Assembly: GCF_009650765.1 (NCBI RefSeq)
Contig: NZ_CP045740.1
Coordinates: forward strand, 4,378,001-4,442,000
Length of the DNA stretch: 64,000 bases
Source of the DNA: Streptomyces sp. SUK 48
GTDB taxonomy: Bacteria; Actinomycetota; Actinomycetes; Streptomycetales; Streptomycetaceae
Reading direction: 5' to 3'
Under the pieces are notes generated by a model. That model worked only from the letters and a program-made list of their open reading frames with translations, ran no database searches and was not told the DNA's origin. This document shows positions 52,445 to 61,693 of this stretch, one piece after another; position 1 is the first letter of the stretch, and each line of letters opens with the position of its first letter. The position numbers and the translations under genes were made by a program.

Positions 52445-52524
52445 TATCGGCCCGCCTGGGCGCTTCTCAGCGCGTCGGGGACGTGAGAAGCATATGGGAT
52501 GGCGAGGGGGATCGCCAAAACGGT

Positions 52525-54111
52525 TTACGGGCGGCGGGCGGAGCCCCTCTTCCCGGAGGGTGCGGGAGCGGTCGGCGAGGGTGTCGCACCGGGCCGGTTG
52601 TCGTCCGCCAGATGGCGGCTGACCTCAGCCGTCGTCAGCCCGAGGCCGCCCAGCTCGATCGCGTCCCACGCCTGGAGCCGGTGGCTGTCGCGGTCGAAGT
52701 AGAGCACCGACGCCTCGATCGGCGCCGGGTACTTCCCCTCCACCGCGCGCAGCCCGCTGCCCCCGGTCGAGCCCTCCATCCGCAGCCGCGTCCCGTACGG
52801 CAGCTTCTCGTCCCCCTCGTGGTGCAGATGCCCGCACAGCACCAGCGGCACCTCCCCGTCCGTCTCCCGCGCCGCCACCGGCTCGTGCGCGATCGCCACG
52901 TCCACCGGCGTCCCCGCCGCCCGCTGAGAGCGCAGCGCGCTGTCCAGCCGGTCGCCCGCCAGCCGCTCGGCGGCGTCACCGCCGGGCACCACCGCGCGGT
53001 CCGGGGTGAACTGCGGATCGCCGATGCCCGCGAAGCGCAGCCCGCCCACCGTCCGCGCGTGGCCGCCGTCCAGCACCCGGACGTTCTTCATGTGCTCCAG
53101 GTAGCGCTGGGTGACCGGGGAGTCGTGGTTGCCCCGCACCCAGACGTACGGCACGCCCAGCCCGGCGATCGGGTCCAGGAAGCCGTTCTCCGCCGCCGTG
53201 CCGTGGTCCATGGTGTCGCCGGAGTCCACGATCACGTCGACCTTGTACTGCTTCACCAGCGAGGCGATGATCTTCCAGCTCGCCGGGTTCAGATGGATGT
53301 CCGAGACGTGCAGGACCCGGATGGTGGAGGGGTCCGGCTGATAGGCCGGCAGCGTGGACGTGACGTCGTACAGCTTGGTCACGTTCGTCACCAGGCGGGC
53401 CAACTCCTGCCCGTAGACGTCGAAGTCGGTGACGATGCTGCGCGCGTTGCCGATCACCGAGGGCGCGGAGGACAGCAGCCCGGAGAACCTCGGCTCCAGC
53501 ACCGACTTCGGGTTCCAGGTGGCGTACGCGCAGGCGCCCGAGGCGGCCAGCAGCGTGAGGGCGAGCCCGCCGGCCGTGAGCGCGCGGCCCGGGCGCCGGT
53601 AGACGGCGAACCCGAGGGCGCCCGCGCCGAGCACCACGGCGACACCGGAGCGCACGGCGAGGTCGAGGGTGCCGTGCTCCACGTCGTGGACCACCTCGTC
53701 CTGGAGGCCGGAGATCCGCTCCGGGTGGTCCACGAGTTCCTGGGAGCGCAGCGGGTCCAGCTGGTCGACGTTGACGTCCAGGCGGACCGGCGCGACATGG
53801 CTGTCCAGGGTGAGCGCGCCCAGCGGGGACACGTTGATCCTGGTACCGCCGGTCAGCGAGGGGCGCAGCGCCATCGTGGTGTTCATCGGGCCGACCGGCG
53901 TCCGCACGTTGCCGACGACCAGCAGCCCGAGCCAGGCGCCCACCAGCACGACCGCGGTGAGGCCCAGCGCGCCCAGCCACGGGCCGGGGCCGGCGGCGAG
54001 TTCCAGCTCGGGGAGCCGGCCGGGACCGGGGCGGGGTCGGCGGAGGAGGGCTGCGACGCGGTTCGGCATGCGGTTCAGGACGGCGGCGGGGACGCGGACC
54101 ATTGATCCCAT
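52525..54111 (-). CDS. Membrane-anchored calcineurin-like metallophosphoesterase
   Basis: A 528-aa protein. Two to four hydrophobic segments fall at about residues 45-70 and 165-215; between them is a Pro/Leu-rich extracytoplasmic stretch. The catalytic domain has all metal motifs: VLHVSDIHLN (about 271), VDSGDTMDHG (about 300), VRGNHDSP (about 325) and LCGHLHHEG (about 438). ATG 54111 is preferred among two close ATGs. The substrate is unknown (nucleotide, lipid or phosphoprotein). It is divergent from the small metallopeptidase gene. Confidence 0.8.
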   Translation of the reverse strand: MGSMVRVPAAVLNRMPNRVAALLRRPRPGPGRLPELELAAGPGPWLGALGLTAVVLVGAWLGLLVVGNVRTPVGPMNTTMALRPSLTGGTRINVSPLGALTLDSHVAPVRLDVNVDQLDPLRSQELVDHPERISGLQDEVVHDVEHGTLDLAVRSGVAVVLGAGALGFAVYRRPGRALTAGGLALTLLAASGACAYATWNPKSVLEPRFSGLLSSAPSVIGNARSIVTDFDVYGQELARLVTNVTKLYDVTSTLPAYQPDPSTIRVLHVSDIHLNPASWKIIASLVKQYKVDVIVDSGDTMDHGTAAENGFLDPIAGLGVPYVWVRGNHDSPVTQRYLEHMKNVRVLDGGHARTVGGLRFAGIGDPQFTPDRAVVPGGDAAERLAGDRLDSALRSQRAAGTPVDVAIAHEPVAARETDGEVPLVLCGHLHHEGDEKLPYGTRLRMEGSTGGSGLRAVEGKYPAPIEASVLYFDRDSHRLQAWDAIELGGLGLTTAEVSRHLADDNRPGATPSPTAPAPSGKRGSARRP

Positions 54112-54210
54112 ATGCCCATATGCGGGCGTGGGTATGCGGCGGTCCGCCGCTCCCGTGCGCGCGTCGTACCGCCGCTCCCGTACGGCCTTCCCGTGCCCGA
54201 CAATGGCCCT

Positions 54211-54561
54211 GTGCTGGAGATGACGCGCGAGGAGTTCGAGGAACTGGTCGCCGAGGCGCTCGACCGGATCCCGCCGGAGCTGACGCGGCTCATGGACAAC
54301 GTGGCGGTGTTCGTGGAGGACGAGCCGCCCGCCGCCGATCCCGATCTGCTCGGGCTGTACGAGGGCACCCCGCTGACCGAGCGGGGCGAGTGGTACGCCG
54401 GCGTGCTGCCGGACCGGATCACGGTCTACCGGGGTCCGACGCTGCGGATGTGCGACACGCGCGAGGACGTCGTGGCGGAGACCGAGGTGACCGTGGTGCA
54501 CGAGATCGCCCACCACTTCGGCATCGACGACGCCCGGCTGCACGCCCTCGGCTACGGGTGA
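54211..54561 (+). CDS. Small zincin-like metallopeptidase
   Basis: A 116-aa protein of the acidic 'metallopeptidase family protein' type (PF06262-like). TREEFEELVAEALDRIPPEL opens the protein; TVVHEIAHHFGIDDARL (about 97-113) holds HExxH and a downstream acidic ligand. GTG 54211 lies six bases after GACAAT, a possible -10 box, without a Shine-Dalgarno, so the message may be leaderless. Confidence 0.85.
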   Translation: MLEMTREEFEELVAEALDRIPPELTRLMDNVAVFVEDEPPAADPDLLGLYEGTPLTERGEWYAGVLPDRITVYRGPTLRMCDTREDVVAETEVTVVHEIAHHFGIDDARLHALGYG

Positions 54562-54720
54562 CGGGCCGTCAAGGGGGCCGCACGGGAACGCGGGCGCGGC
54601 CGTGGGGGCCGTACGGGCCCTACGGGCCGGATGACGTGATGCGTGCGCGGCGCGTGTCCTCCTGCGGGGGACGGGAGTTGAACAGGTTGACCCCGTTCCC
54701 CGCCCCTGGAGGTGGCCGCC

Positions 54721-55239
54721 GTGCGTCCCTTGCCCGTATCCGTACGACTGGCCGTCACGGCGCTGGCGGTCTCCGCCGCCACCGGCTGTGTGAGCGTGGG
54801 TGACGCCGCCGGCCGCACCCCGCCCTCCCCCTCCGCGGGGCGGCACGGCGGCGCCGGAGCGGCGGCGGGCGCCGGGCCCGCGGCGGACGGCGCGGCCGTG
54901 CCCGGCCACGCCGCGTCCGGCGGCGACGGCAAGCGCGGGCACGGCGGCAAGCGGAAGCCGGGGGAGTCGGCCCCGGCGTCCTCGGCCGACGCGTCCGGCG
55001 CGGACAGCGCCTCCGCCGACCCCGCGAAGCCCCGCAAGACCCCCGGCGCCCCACCGGCCCCGCCCGCGCAGCAGCCGACCCCCGGGCCCACCACCGCCCC
55101 GCCCCCGCCCCCGGCGACCACCCCGCCGCCGCCCGACACCCCACCCCCTTCGGCCGAACCCTCCTCCTCGGCGCACGAGGACCCCGGCCCCCAGCTGGTG
55201 CAACGGGAACCGGCACCCGCGGCGGGCGTCCCGATGTGA
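54721..55239 (+). CDS. Proline/alanine-rich secreted lipoprotein
   Basis: A 172-aa protein. GTG 54721 is eight bases after GGAGG. The signal peptide RPLPVSVRLAVTALAVSAAT ends in a lipobox-like AATGC (Cys about 23). The mature part is almost entirely Pro, Ala, Gly and Ser with a basic patch (KRGHGGKRKPG), so it is a disordered cell-wall-spanning tail without a folded domain. Function unknown. Confidence 0.65.
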   Translation: MRPLPVSVRLAVTALAVSAATGCVSVGDAAGRTPPSPSAGRHGGAGAAAGAGPAADGAAVPGHAASGGDGKRGHGGKRKPGESAPASSADASGADSASADPAKPRKTPGAPPAPPAQQPTPGPTTAPPPPPATTPPPPDTPPPSAEPSSSAHEDPGPQLVQREPAPAAGVPM

Positions 55240-55457
55240 CCGGACGCACCCTCCGAAGCGGCCCATCGGTTTGCCTTCAGGGGTGGAGGGTGCGTATGGT
55301 GGTAGATCGTTTGATCCCATTTGCCCGGCGCCACTGCAGAGCGCGCCGTGTGGCGCGTACTCTCCTTTGCCGTGGCGGACCGCATTGAGGCGGTCGTGAG
55401 CGAAACACGGAGTTGACGGGCGCGTGCCGAAGAGACTCCGGAAGGTTTCGCATTCGC

Positions 55458-57608
55458 ATGTCCGTGTCCAGTTTTGACCAGATCGTCGTGCCCGAAAACG
55501 AGAACGAGAACGTACTCGTGGACGAGACGACCGAGGCCACTGAGACCCAGGCCCCCGAGGCCCCCCAGACCACCTTTGCCGACCTCGGCCTCCCCGAGGG
55601 CGTCGTGCGCAAGCTCGCGCAGAACGGCGTGACGGCCCCCTTCCCGATCCAGGCCGCGACCATCCCGGACGCCCTGCTCGGCAAGGACATCCTCGGCCGC
55701 GGCCGCACCGGCTCCGGCAAGACCCTCTCCTTCGGTCTGCCGACGCTGGCCCAGCTGGCCGGCGGCCGCACCGAGAAGAAGCGCCCCCGCGCGGTCATCC
55801 TCACCCCGACCCGTGAGCTGGCCATGCAGGTCGCGGACGCCCTCCAGCCGTACGGCGACGTCGTCGGCCTGAAGATGAAGGTCGTCTGCGGCGGTACCTC
55901 CATGGGCAACCAGATCTACGCCCTGGAGCGCGGTGTCGACATCCTCGTCGCCACCCCGGGCCGGCTGCGCGACATCATCAACCGCGGCGCCTGCTCGCTC
56001 GAGGACGTCCAGATCACCGTCCTGGACGAGGCCGACCAGATGTCCGACCTGGGCTTCCTGCCCGAGGTCACCGAGCTGCTCGACCAGGTCCCGGCCGGCG
56101 GCCAGCGGATGCTCTTCTCCGCCACGATGGAGAACGAGATCCAGACCCTCGTCGACCGCTACCTGAAGAACCCCGTCTCCCACGAGGTGGACGCGGCCCA
56201 GGGCGCGGTGACGACCATGTCCCACCACATCCTCATCGTGAAGCCCAAGGACAAGGCGCCGGTCACCGCCGCGATCGCCTCCCGCAAGGGCCGCACGATC
56301 ATCTTCGTCCGCACCCAGCTGGGCGCCGACCGCGTCGCCGAGCAGCTGCGCGACGCGGGTGTGAAGGCCGACGCGCTGCACGGCGGCATGACCCAGGGCG
56401 CGCGTACCCGCACCCTGGCCGACTTCAAGGACGGTTACGTCAACGTCCTGGTCGCCACCGACGTCGCCGCCCGCGGTATCCACGTCGACGGCATCGACCT
56501 GGTCCTCAACGTGGACCCGGCCGGCGACCACAAGGACTACCTGCACCGTGCGGGCCGTACCGCGCGTGCGGGCCGTACCGGCACCGTCGTCTCCCTGTCG
56601 CTGCCGCACCAGCGGCGCCAGATCTTCCGCCTGATGGAGGACGCCGGCGTCGACGCGGGCCGCCACATCATCCAGGGCGGCGCCGCCTTCGAGCCGGAGG
56701 TCGCCGAGATCACCGGCGCCCGGTCCATGACCGAGGTGCAGGCCGAGTCCGCCGGCAACGCCGCGCAGCAGGCCGAGCGCGAGGTCGGCCAGCTGACCAA
56801 GCAGCTGGAGCGTGCCCAGCGCCGCGCGACGGAGCTGCGCGAGGAGGCCGACCGCCTGGTGGCCCGGGTCGCCCGCGAGCGCGGCGAGGACCCGGAGACC
56901 GCGGTGGCCGAGGCGCAGGCGGCGGTGGCCGAGGCCGCGGCCGTGGCCGAGGAGCCGGTCGAGCGCGAGACCGAGCGCGAGGAGCGTCCGGCGGCTTCGG
57001 CGCCGTACGAGCGCCGGGAGCGCCGCACCTTCGACCGCGACGACCGCGGTGGCCGTGGCTTCGAGCGTCGTGACGACCGTGGCGGCCGTTCCTTCGAGCG
57101 TCGTGACGACCGTGGCGGTTTCCGCCGGGACGACCGCGGTGACCGTCGTGACGACCGTGGTGGCCGTTCCTTCGAGCGTCGTGACGACCGCGGTGGCTTC
57201 CGCCGGGACGACCGCGGTGACCGTCGTGACGACCGTGGTGGCCGTTCCTTCGAGCGTCGTGACGACCGCCGCGACGACCGTCGTGACGACCGTGGTGGCC
57301 GCTCTTTCGAGCGTCGTGACGACCGTGGCGGTTTCCGCCGGGACGACCGCGGTGACCGTCGTGACGACCGCGGCGACCGTGGCGGCCGCTCCTTCGAGCG
57401 CCGCGACGACCGCGGTGGCTTCCGCCGGGACGACCGGGGCGGCCACCGGGGCAGCGACCGTCCGTTCAACCGCGAGCGCCGCGACGACCGTCCGGGCTTC
57501 CGCTCCGGTGGTCACGAGCGCCCCTACGGCCGTCGTGACGACCACCGCGGCACCGGCTCCTCCTTCGGCCGCCGCGACGACAAGCCGCGCTGGAAGCGCA
57601 ACGGCTGA
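55458..57608 (+). CDS. DEAD-box RNA helicase with long RGG/RDD tail
   Basis: A 716-aa protein. The Q motif is TTFADLGLPEGVVRKLAQNG...FPIQ, Walker A GRTGSGKT (about 90), DEAD at about 195 (LDEADQM), SAT (FSATM), and motif VI HRAGRTARAGRTG. After the helicase core (to about residue 410) there is a coiled-coil/acidic stretch (AEREVGQLTKQLERAQRR) and then, from about 515 to the end, more than a dozen repeats of the type ERRDDRGG(R/F). Such tails bind RNA and can drive condensates; the enzyme fits a CsdA/RhlE-like cold-shock or ribosome-assembly role. ATG 55458. Confidence 0.93.
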   Translation: MSVSSFDQIVVPENENENVLVDETTEATETQAPEAPQTTFADLGLPEGVVRKLAQNGVTAPFPIQAATIPDALLGKDILGRGRTGSGKTLSFGLPTLAQLAGGRTEKKRPRAVILTPTRELAMQVADALQPYGDVVGLKMKVVCGGTSMGNQIYALERGVDILVATPGRLRDIINRGACSLEDVQITVLDEADQMSDLGFLPEVTELLDQVPAGGQRMLFSATMENEIQTLVDRYLKNPVSHEVDAAQGAVTTMSHHILIVKPKDKAPVTAAIASRKGRTIIFVRTQLGADRVAEQLRDAGVKADALHGGMTQGARTRTLADFKDGYVNVLVATDVAARGIHVDGIDLVLNVDPAGDHKDYLHRAGRTARAGRTGTVVSLSLPHQRRQIFRLMEDAGVDAGRHIIQGGAAFEPEVAEITGARSMTEVQAESAGNAAQQAEREVGQLTKQLERAQRRATELREEADRLVARVARERGEDPETAVAEAQAAVAEAAAVAEEPVERETEREERPAASAPYERRERRTFDRDDRGGRGFERRDDRGGRSFERRDDRGGFRRDDRGDRRDDRGGRSFERRDDRGGFRRDDRGDRRDDRGGRSFERRDDRRDDRRDDRGGRSFERRDDRGGFRRDDRGDRRDDRGDRGGRSFERRDDRGGFRRDDRGGHRGSDRPFNRERRDDRPGFRSGGHERPYGRRDDHRGTGSSFGRRDDKPRWKRNG
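57040..57600 (+). repeat. Coding tandem repeats in the helicase tail
   Basis: The unit GAGCGTCGTGACGACCGTGG-CGG and variants (GGTTTCCGCCGGGACGACCG-) recur with periods of 24 to about 60 bp. High nucleotide identity between copies suggests recent slippage or conversion. Confidence 0.8.
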
Positions 57609-57630
57609 CGGATCGCCGTAACGCGTCACG

Positions 57631-57664
57631 AAGGGCCCGCACGACCTGTGTCGTGCGGGCCCTT
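57631..57664. terminator. Terminator after the DEAD-box gene
   Basis: AAGGGCCCGCACGAC (57631-57645) pairs with GTCGTGCGGGCCCTT (57650-57664) around CTGT. Confidence 0.9.
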
Positions 57665-57721
57665 CCGCGTGCCGCCCCGAGTGACGCATGTCACGCCCGT
57701 GGCAGGGGAATTGCTGGGGGC

Positions 57722-59263
57722 ATGACAGAAGAGACGACAGGCGGCGCGACACGCGACGCGACGGACGGCGCGGCAGGCGGCGCGACCGGGGGCGGGACGT
57801 CGGACGAGGAACGGCTGGCCCAGCTCGGCTACACACAGGTCCTCGCCCGCCGTATGTCGGCGTTCGCCAACTACGCGGTGTCCTTCACGATCATCTCGGT
57901 CCTGTCGGGCTGTCTGACCCTCTACTCCTTCGGCATGACCACCGGCGGCCCCGCCGTGATCACCTGGGGCTGGGTCGCGGTCGGCCTGATGACGCTGCTC
58001 GTGGGGCTGTCGATGGCCGAGATCTGCTCGGCCTACCCGACCTCGGCCGGCCTGTACTTCTGGGCCCACCGGCTGGCCCCCGCGCGCTCGGCGGCCGCGT
58101 GGGCGTGGTTCACGGGCTGGTTCAACGTGCTGGGCCAGGTCGCGGTCACCGCGGGCATCGACTTCGGCGCCGCGTCCTTCCTCGGCGCGTACCTGAACCT
58201 CCAGTTCGGCTTCGAGGTCACGCGCGTGCGCACGGTCCTGCTCTTCGCCGCGATCCTGCTGCTGCACGGCCTGCTGAACACCTTCGGGGTACGGATCGTC
58301 GCCTTCCTGAACAGCGTGAGCGTGTGGTGGCACGTGCTCGGGGTGGCTGTCATCGTCGGCGCGCTGGCCGTCGTGCCCGACCACCACCGCTCGACGTCCT
58401 TCGTCCTCACCCACTTCGTCAACCGGACGGGCTGGGGCAGCGGCGTCTACGTCGTGCTGCTCGGCCTGCTGATGGCCCAGTACACCTTCACCGGCTACGA
58501 CGCCTCCGCGCATATGACCGAGGAGACGCACGACGCGGCCACGGCGGGCCCGAAGGGCATCGTGCGCTCCATCTGGACGTCCTGGATCGCGGGATTCGTG
58601 CTGCTGCTCGGCTTCACCTACGCGATCCAGTCGTACGACAAGGAGCTGACGTCCGCGACCGGCGCGCCGCCGGCCCAGATCCTCCTGGACGCGCTCGGCG
58701 CCACCTCGGGCAAGCTGCTGCTCCTGGTGGTGATCGGCGCCCAGCTCTTCTGCGGGATGGCCTCCGTGACCGCCAACAGCCGCATGATCTACGCCTTCTC
58801 GCGCGACGGGGCGCTGCCCTTCTCCCGGCTCTGGCACACGGTGAGCCCGCGCACCCGCACCCCCGTGGCGGCGGTCTGGCTGGCCGCGCTCGCCGCGCTG
58901 GTCCTCGGCCTGCCCTACCTGATCAACTCGACGGCGTACGCGGCGGTGACCTCCATCGCGGTGATCGGCCTCTACCTCGCCTACGTCGTCCCGACCTTCC
59001 TGCGGGTCCGCAAGGGCGCGGCGTTCCAGCGGGGCCCCTGGCACCTGGGCCGCTGGTCGGGCGTGGTCGGGGTGGTCTCGGTCCTGTGGGTGCTGGCGAT
59101 CACCGTCCTTTTCATGCTCCCGCAGGTCTCCCCGGTCACCTGGGAGACCTTCAACTACGCCCCCATCGCCGTCCTGGTCGTCCTGGGCTTCGCCGCCATC
59201 TGGTGGCTCGTCTCCGCCCGCCACTGGTTCCTGGCCCCCGCCTCCGCCCCCGTCAAGAAGTAG
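57722..59263 (+). CDS. Amino-acid permease (APC superfamily)
   Basis: A 513-aa membrane protein with about 12 segments. The start ATG 57722 follows GGGGG. The N-terminal tail is Thr/Gly-rich (GGATRDATDGAAGGATGGG), then RRMSAFANYAVSFTIISVLSGC begins TM1. SMAEICSAYPTSAGLYFWA (about 98-116) is the consensus between TM2 and TM3 and TGYDASAHMTEET (about 258-270) is the TM6-7 motif of the GABA/choline/basic amino-acid permease branch. Probably a proton-coupled importer of an amine or amino acid. Confidence 0.85.
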   Translation: MTEETTGGATRDATDGAAGGATGGGTSDEERLAQLGYTQVLARRMSAFANYAVSFTIISVLSGCLTLYSFGMTTGGPAVITWGWVAVGLMTLLVGLSMAEICSAYPTSAGLYFWAHRLAPARSAAAWAWFTGWFNVLGQVAVTAGIDFGAASFLGAYLNLQFGFEVTRVRTVLLFAAILLLHGLLNTFGVRIVAFLNSVSVWWHVLGVAVIVGALAVVPDHHRSTSFVLTHFVNRTGWGSGVYVVLLGLLMAQYTFTGYDASAHMTEETHDAATAGPKGIVRSIWTSWIAGFVLLLGFTYAIQSYDKELTSATGAPPAQILLDALGATSGKLLLLVVIGAQLFCGMASVTANSRMIYAFSRDGALPFSRLWHTVSPRTRTPVAAVWLAALAALVLGLPYLINSTAYAAVTSIAVIGLYLAYVVPTFLRVRKGAAFQRGPWHLGRWSGVVGVVSVLWVLAITVLFMLPQVSPVTWETFNYAPIAVLVVLGFAAIWWLVSARHWFLAPASAPVKK

Positions 59264-59350
59264 CCATCCGGCCCCCCGACGCGGCCGGGTCCCCCTACCC
59301 GATCGGAGACCCGGCCTCCTGCGGCTATGCTCGGACAGGCAACATCGCCT

Positions 59351-59423
59351 GGGCCCTTAGCTCAATTGGCAGAGCAGTGGACTTTTAATCCATTGGTTGT
59401 GGGTTCGAGTCCCACAGGGCCTA
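59351..59423 (+). tRNA. tRNA-Lys (anticodon TTT)
   Basis: A 73-nt gene. The anticodon stem GTGGA/TCCAT encloses CTTTTAA, giving TTT; acceptor GGGCCCT/AGGGCCT with a G-U first pair; no CCA. Confidence 0.95.
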
Positions 59424-59489
59424 CGGAATCGCCCCCAGCTCAGAGGAAGTTCGAGCTGGGGGCTTCGTCCTTTTCCAGGGGGTTCGGTG

Positions 59490-60026
59490 ATGATTCTGCT
59501 GCTGTCCGGGAGCCTGCGGGCCGGTTCCGGCAACGAGGCGCTGCTGCGGACGGCGCGGGCGGTGGCGGCGCGGGCGGGGGTGGAGGCCCTCGTGTACGAC
59601 GGACTGGGGCGGCTTCCGCACTTCAACCCCGATGACGACCGGGAACCGCTGCCGGCGGCCGTGGCCGGGCTGCGGGCGGCGATCGACGCGGCGGACGCGG
59701 TGCTGATCTGCACGCCGGAGTACGCCGGGACGCTGCCGGGCGCGTTCAAGAACCTGCTGGACTGGACGGTCGGCGGGACCGAGATCTGCGACAAGCCGGT
59801 CGCCTGGGTCAACGTGGCGGCACCGGGCCGGGGAGGGGGCGCGGAGGCCACCTTGCGGACGGTGCTCGGGTACACCGGCGCCGCCGTCGTGGAGGCGGCC
59901 TGCGCGCGGGTGCCGTTGGGCCGTGGTGATGTGGGGGAGGACGGAGCCGTCGCCGACCCGGACATCCGCCGAAGGGTCGCGGAGGTGGTACGGCTGCTGG
60001 TGGCGGCCGGCCCGGGGCGGGCGTGA
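59490..60026 (+). CDS. NADPH-dependent FMN reductase-like protein
   Basis: A 178-aa flavodoxin-fold protein. ILLLSGSLRAGSGNEALLR (about 3-21) is the FMN phosphate loop, and TPEYAGTLPGAFKNLLDW (about 73-90) is the hallmark PEY-x-x-(S)-x-PGxxKNxxDW motif. ATG 59490 has GGGGG at seven bases; GTG 59487 is an alternative. It probably supplies reduced flavin or reduces quinones. It lies just downstream of tRNA-Lys. Confidence 0.88.
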   Translation: MILLLSGSLRAGSGNEALLRTARAVAARAGVEALVYDGLGRLPHFNPDDDREPLPAAVAGLRAAIDAADAVLICTPEYAGTLPGAFKNLLDWTVGGTEICDKPVAWVNVAAPGRGGGAEATLRTVLGYTGAAVVEAACARVPLGRGDVGEDGAVADPDIRRRVAEVVRLLVAAGPGRA

Positions 60027-60098
60027 CGGGGGCCGGGCTGCTGTGACGGGGGGCCGCGGTGGCCGGGCCCGCCGGTGTTCCCGGCGGGCCCGGCGTTC

Positions 60099-60752
60099 TC
60101 ACCTGACGTCGTACGGACCCTGCGCCTTGAGGTTGCGGCGGCTGTGCGCGGCATGCCGGGGGCGGGCCACCTTCGAGGAGACCTGGCCGACGATCTCCCA
60201 GAAACACACCAGGGCGGTGATCGGCGGAATTCCGAAGATGATCAGGGAAAGCGGGGAATGCGCCGCATGGCAGACGCACAGGGCGACCGCCATCGTGGAG
60301 GCGCCCAGCAGAACTCCCCAGGATCTCCTGGCACTTCTGTTCTGTACCGTCGCTCGCAGAATGGACAGCGCCGCCACGAGCCAGGGTCCGTACACCGTCA
60401 ACGGCCACCACTGGGCGAGGCGCATCGGCAGTACGGAGGAAGCGGTGGCGCGGAGTTGGGCGTAGGAATAGGAGAAGGACCAGCCCAGCATGCACAACGC
60501 GCATACCGAGATGGTGGCGATCAGCAGCGTGACGGGCGCACCGCGCTGATTGTCACGCAGCAATCCGGGCTCGGTACGGATGCGCCGACGGTTTTTCCGG
60601 TGGCTGGACCTGCCGTGCGGCGGGGCCGGGTCGGGATTCGCGGCGGACGCCCCGGACAGCATCTGGGCCAGCTCTTCGACCGGGTCCCACTGCATCTCGA
60701 GCGTGCTGAACTCATAGTCACACAAAACGTCTTCATCGTGAATCCTGTCCAT
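60099..60752 (-). CDS. DUF2637-like membrane protein
   Basis: A 217-aa protein. An acidic head (MDRIHDEDVLCDYEFSTLEM) and basic linker (SSHRKNRRRIR) precede four hydrophobic segments (about 72-185). GWSFSYSYAQLRATAS followed by WWPLTVYGPWLVAALSI matches the DUF2637/SpdB pattern, the same family as the element protein at 10551-11513. It is coupled with the 57-aa gene ten bases upstream. Such pairs are typical of plasmid or integrative element remnants; this copy is outside a visible element. Confidence 0.65.
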   Translation of the reverse strand: MDRIHDEDVLCDYEFSTLEMQWDPVEELAQMLSGASAANPDPAPPHGRSSHRKNRRRIRTEPGLLRDNQRGAPVTLLIATISVCALCMLGWSFSYSYAQLRATASSVLPMRLAQWWPLTVYGPWLVAALSILRATVQNRSARRSWGVLLGASTMAVALCVCHAAHSPLSLIIFGIPPITALVCFWEIVGQVSSKVARPRHAAHSRRNLKAQGPYDVR

Positions 60753-60762
60753 CGGCTGGGTC

Positions 60763-60936
60763 CTAGAGCCTCACCATCGCCCGCAGGTACTCACTCTCCA
60801 GCTGCCGGATTCTCTTCAAGAAATCGTCAAGAAGATCCGAGCAGCCGTCGGTGAACACCTCGCTTTCCTTGTTTTCCAGCCGGAATGTGACCGGCGAGTG
60901 GAGATTCAGCGCTGTGCGTCTCTCTGTGCGTGCCAC
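60763..60936 (-). CDS. 57-aa hypothetical protein
   Basis: A small frame from GTG 60936 to TAG 60763. Residues include TALNLHSPVTFRLENKESEV and a C-terminal amphipathic helix LLDDFLKRIRQLESEYLRAM, likely coiled-coil. It ends ten bases before the DUF2637-like gene in the same direction. The Shine-Dalgarno (GAGAGG) is distant, so the start is uncertain. No family recognised. Confidence 0.5.
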   Translation of the reverse strand: MARTERRTALNLHSPVTFRLENKESEVFTDGCSDLLDDFLKRIRQLESEYLRAMVRL

Positions 60937-61139
60937 GGTCAGCTAACGAGCCTCTCGGGAGCTGGGGTGTGGGGCATTCGGGTGCTTCTATAGCTCGAAA
61001 GCGGGGTTCGGCGGTCCTATGACAGCAACTGGCGAAAATACGAATGCGGTTTTCGCGGGCCGGGGAACGGGCCATGGAACACGGTGACGTCCCGCCGGCC
61101 GGCCCGTACGCTGGGCGGGAGTCGGGGAGGAGTACGCGG

Positions 61140-61670
61140 GTGACGCTGAGCGAGTCGAACGGCACCGGGAGCGGGACGCGGCGGGTGCGGACGCTGTGGC
61201 TGGTGGCCGCCGTCGCCTACGCCGTCGATCTGGGGAGCAAGCTCGCGGTGGTCGCGGGCCTGGAGGGCCGGAGTCCCGTGCCGGTGCTCGGGTCCTGGCT
61301 GGAGCTGCGGGTGCAGCGCAATCCCGGCGCCGCCTTCGGCATGGGCAGCGCGACGACCATCGTGTTCACCCTGATCGCGCTCGCCGTGGCCGCCGTCATC
61401 GTGCGGGTGTCCCGCAAGCTGACCAGCACGCCCTGGGCGATCGCCCTCGGGCTGCTGCTGGGCGGCGCGGTCGGCAATCTGACCGACCGGCTCTTCCGCG
61501 CGCCGGGCGGCCTGCGCGGCGCGGTGGTCGACTTCGTCGCGGTGCGCGACTTCAGCGTCATGAACCTCGCCGACTGGGCGATCACCTGCGGCGGTGTACT
61601 GATCGTCGTCCTGTCCTTCACCGGGCGGGAACCGGGCGACGCCCGCCGTCCCCGGGAGCAGGCCGGCTGA
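61140..61670 (+). CDS. lspA: Lipoprotein signal peptidase II
   Basis: A 176-aa membrane aspartyl protease that cleaves prolipoprotein signal peptides after lipidation. GTG 61140 follows GGGGAGGAG by seven bases. Four membrane segments; QRNPGAAFGM (about 58-67) is box III, GGAVGNLTDRLFR (about 107-119) carries the first catalytic Asp and FSVMNLADWAI (about 137-147) the second. It serves lipoproteins such as those at 38901 and 54721. The next gene starts 23 bp downstream. Confidence 0.93.
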   Translation: MTLSESNGTGSGTRRVRTLWLVAAVAYAVDLGSKLAVVAGLEGRSPVPVLGSWLELRVQRNPGAAFGMGSATTIVFTLIALAVAAVIVRVSRKLTSTPWAIALGLLLGGAVGNLTDRLFRAPGGLRGAVVDFVAVRDFSVMNLADWAITCGGVLIVVLSFTGREPGDARRPREQAG

Positions 61671-61693
61671 CCCGGAGCCGCACACTGGAGCCG

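Noticed and set aside
54552..57836. Long minus-strand open frame antisense to the DEAD-box gene
   Set aside because: The translation is Val/Thr/Ala-repetitive, mirroring the helicase RDD repeats. No ribosome site or motif.
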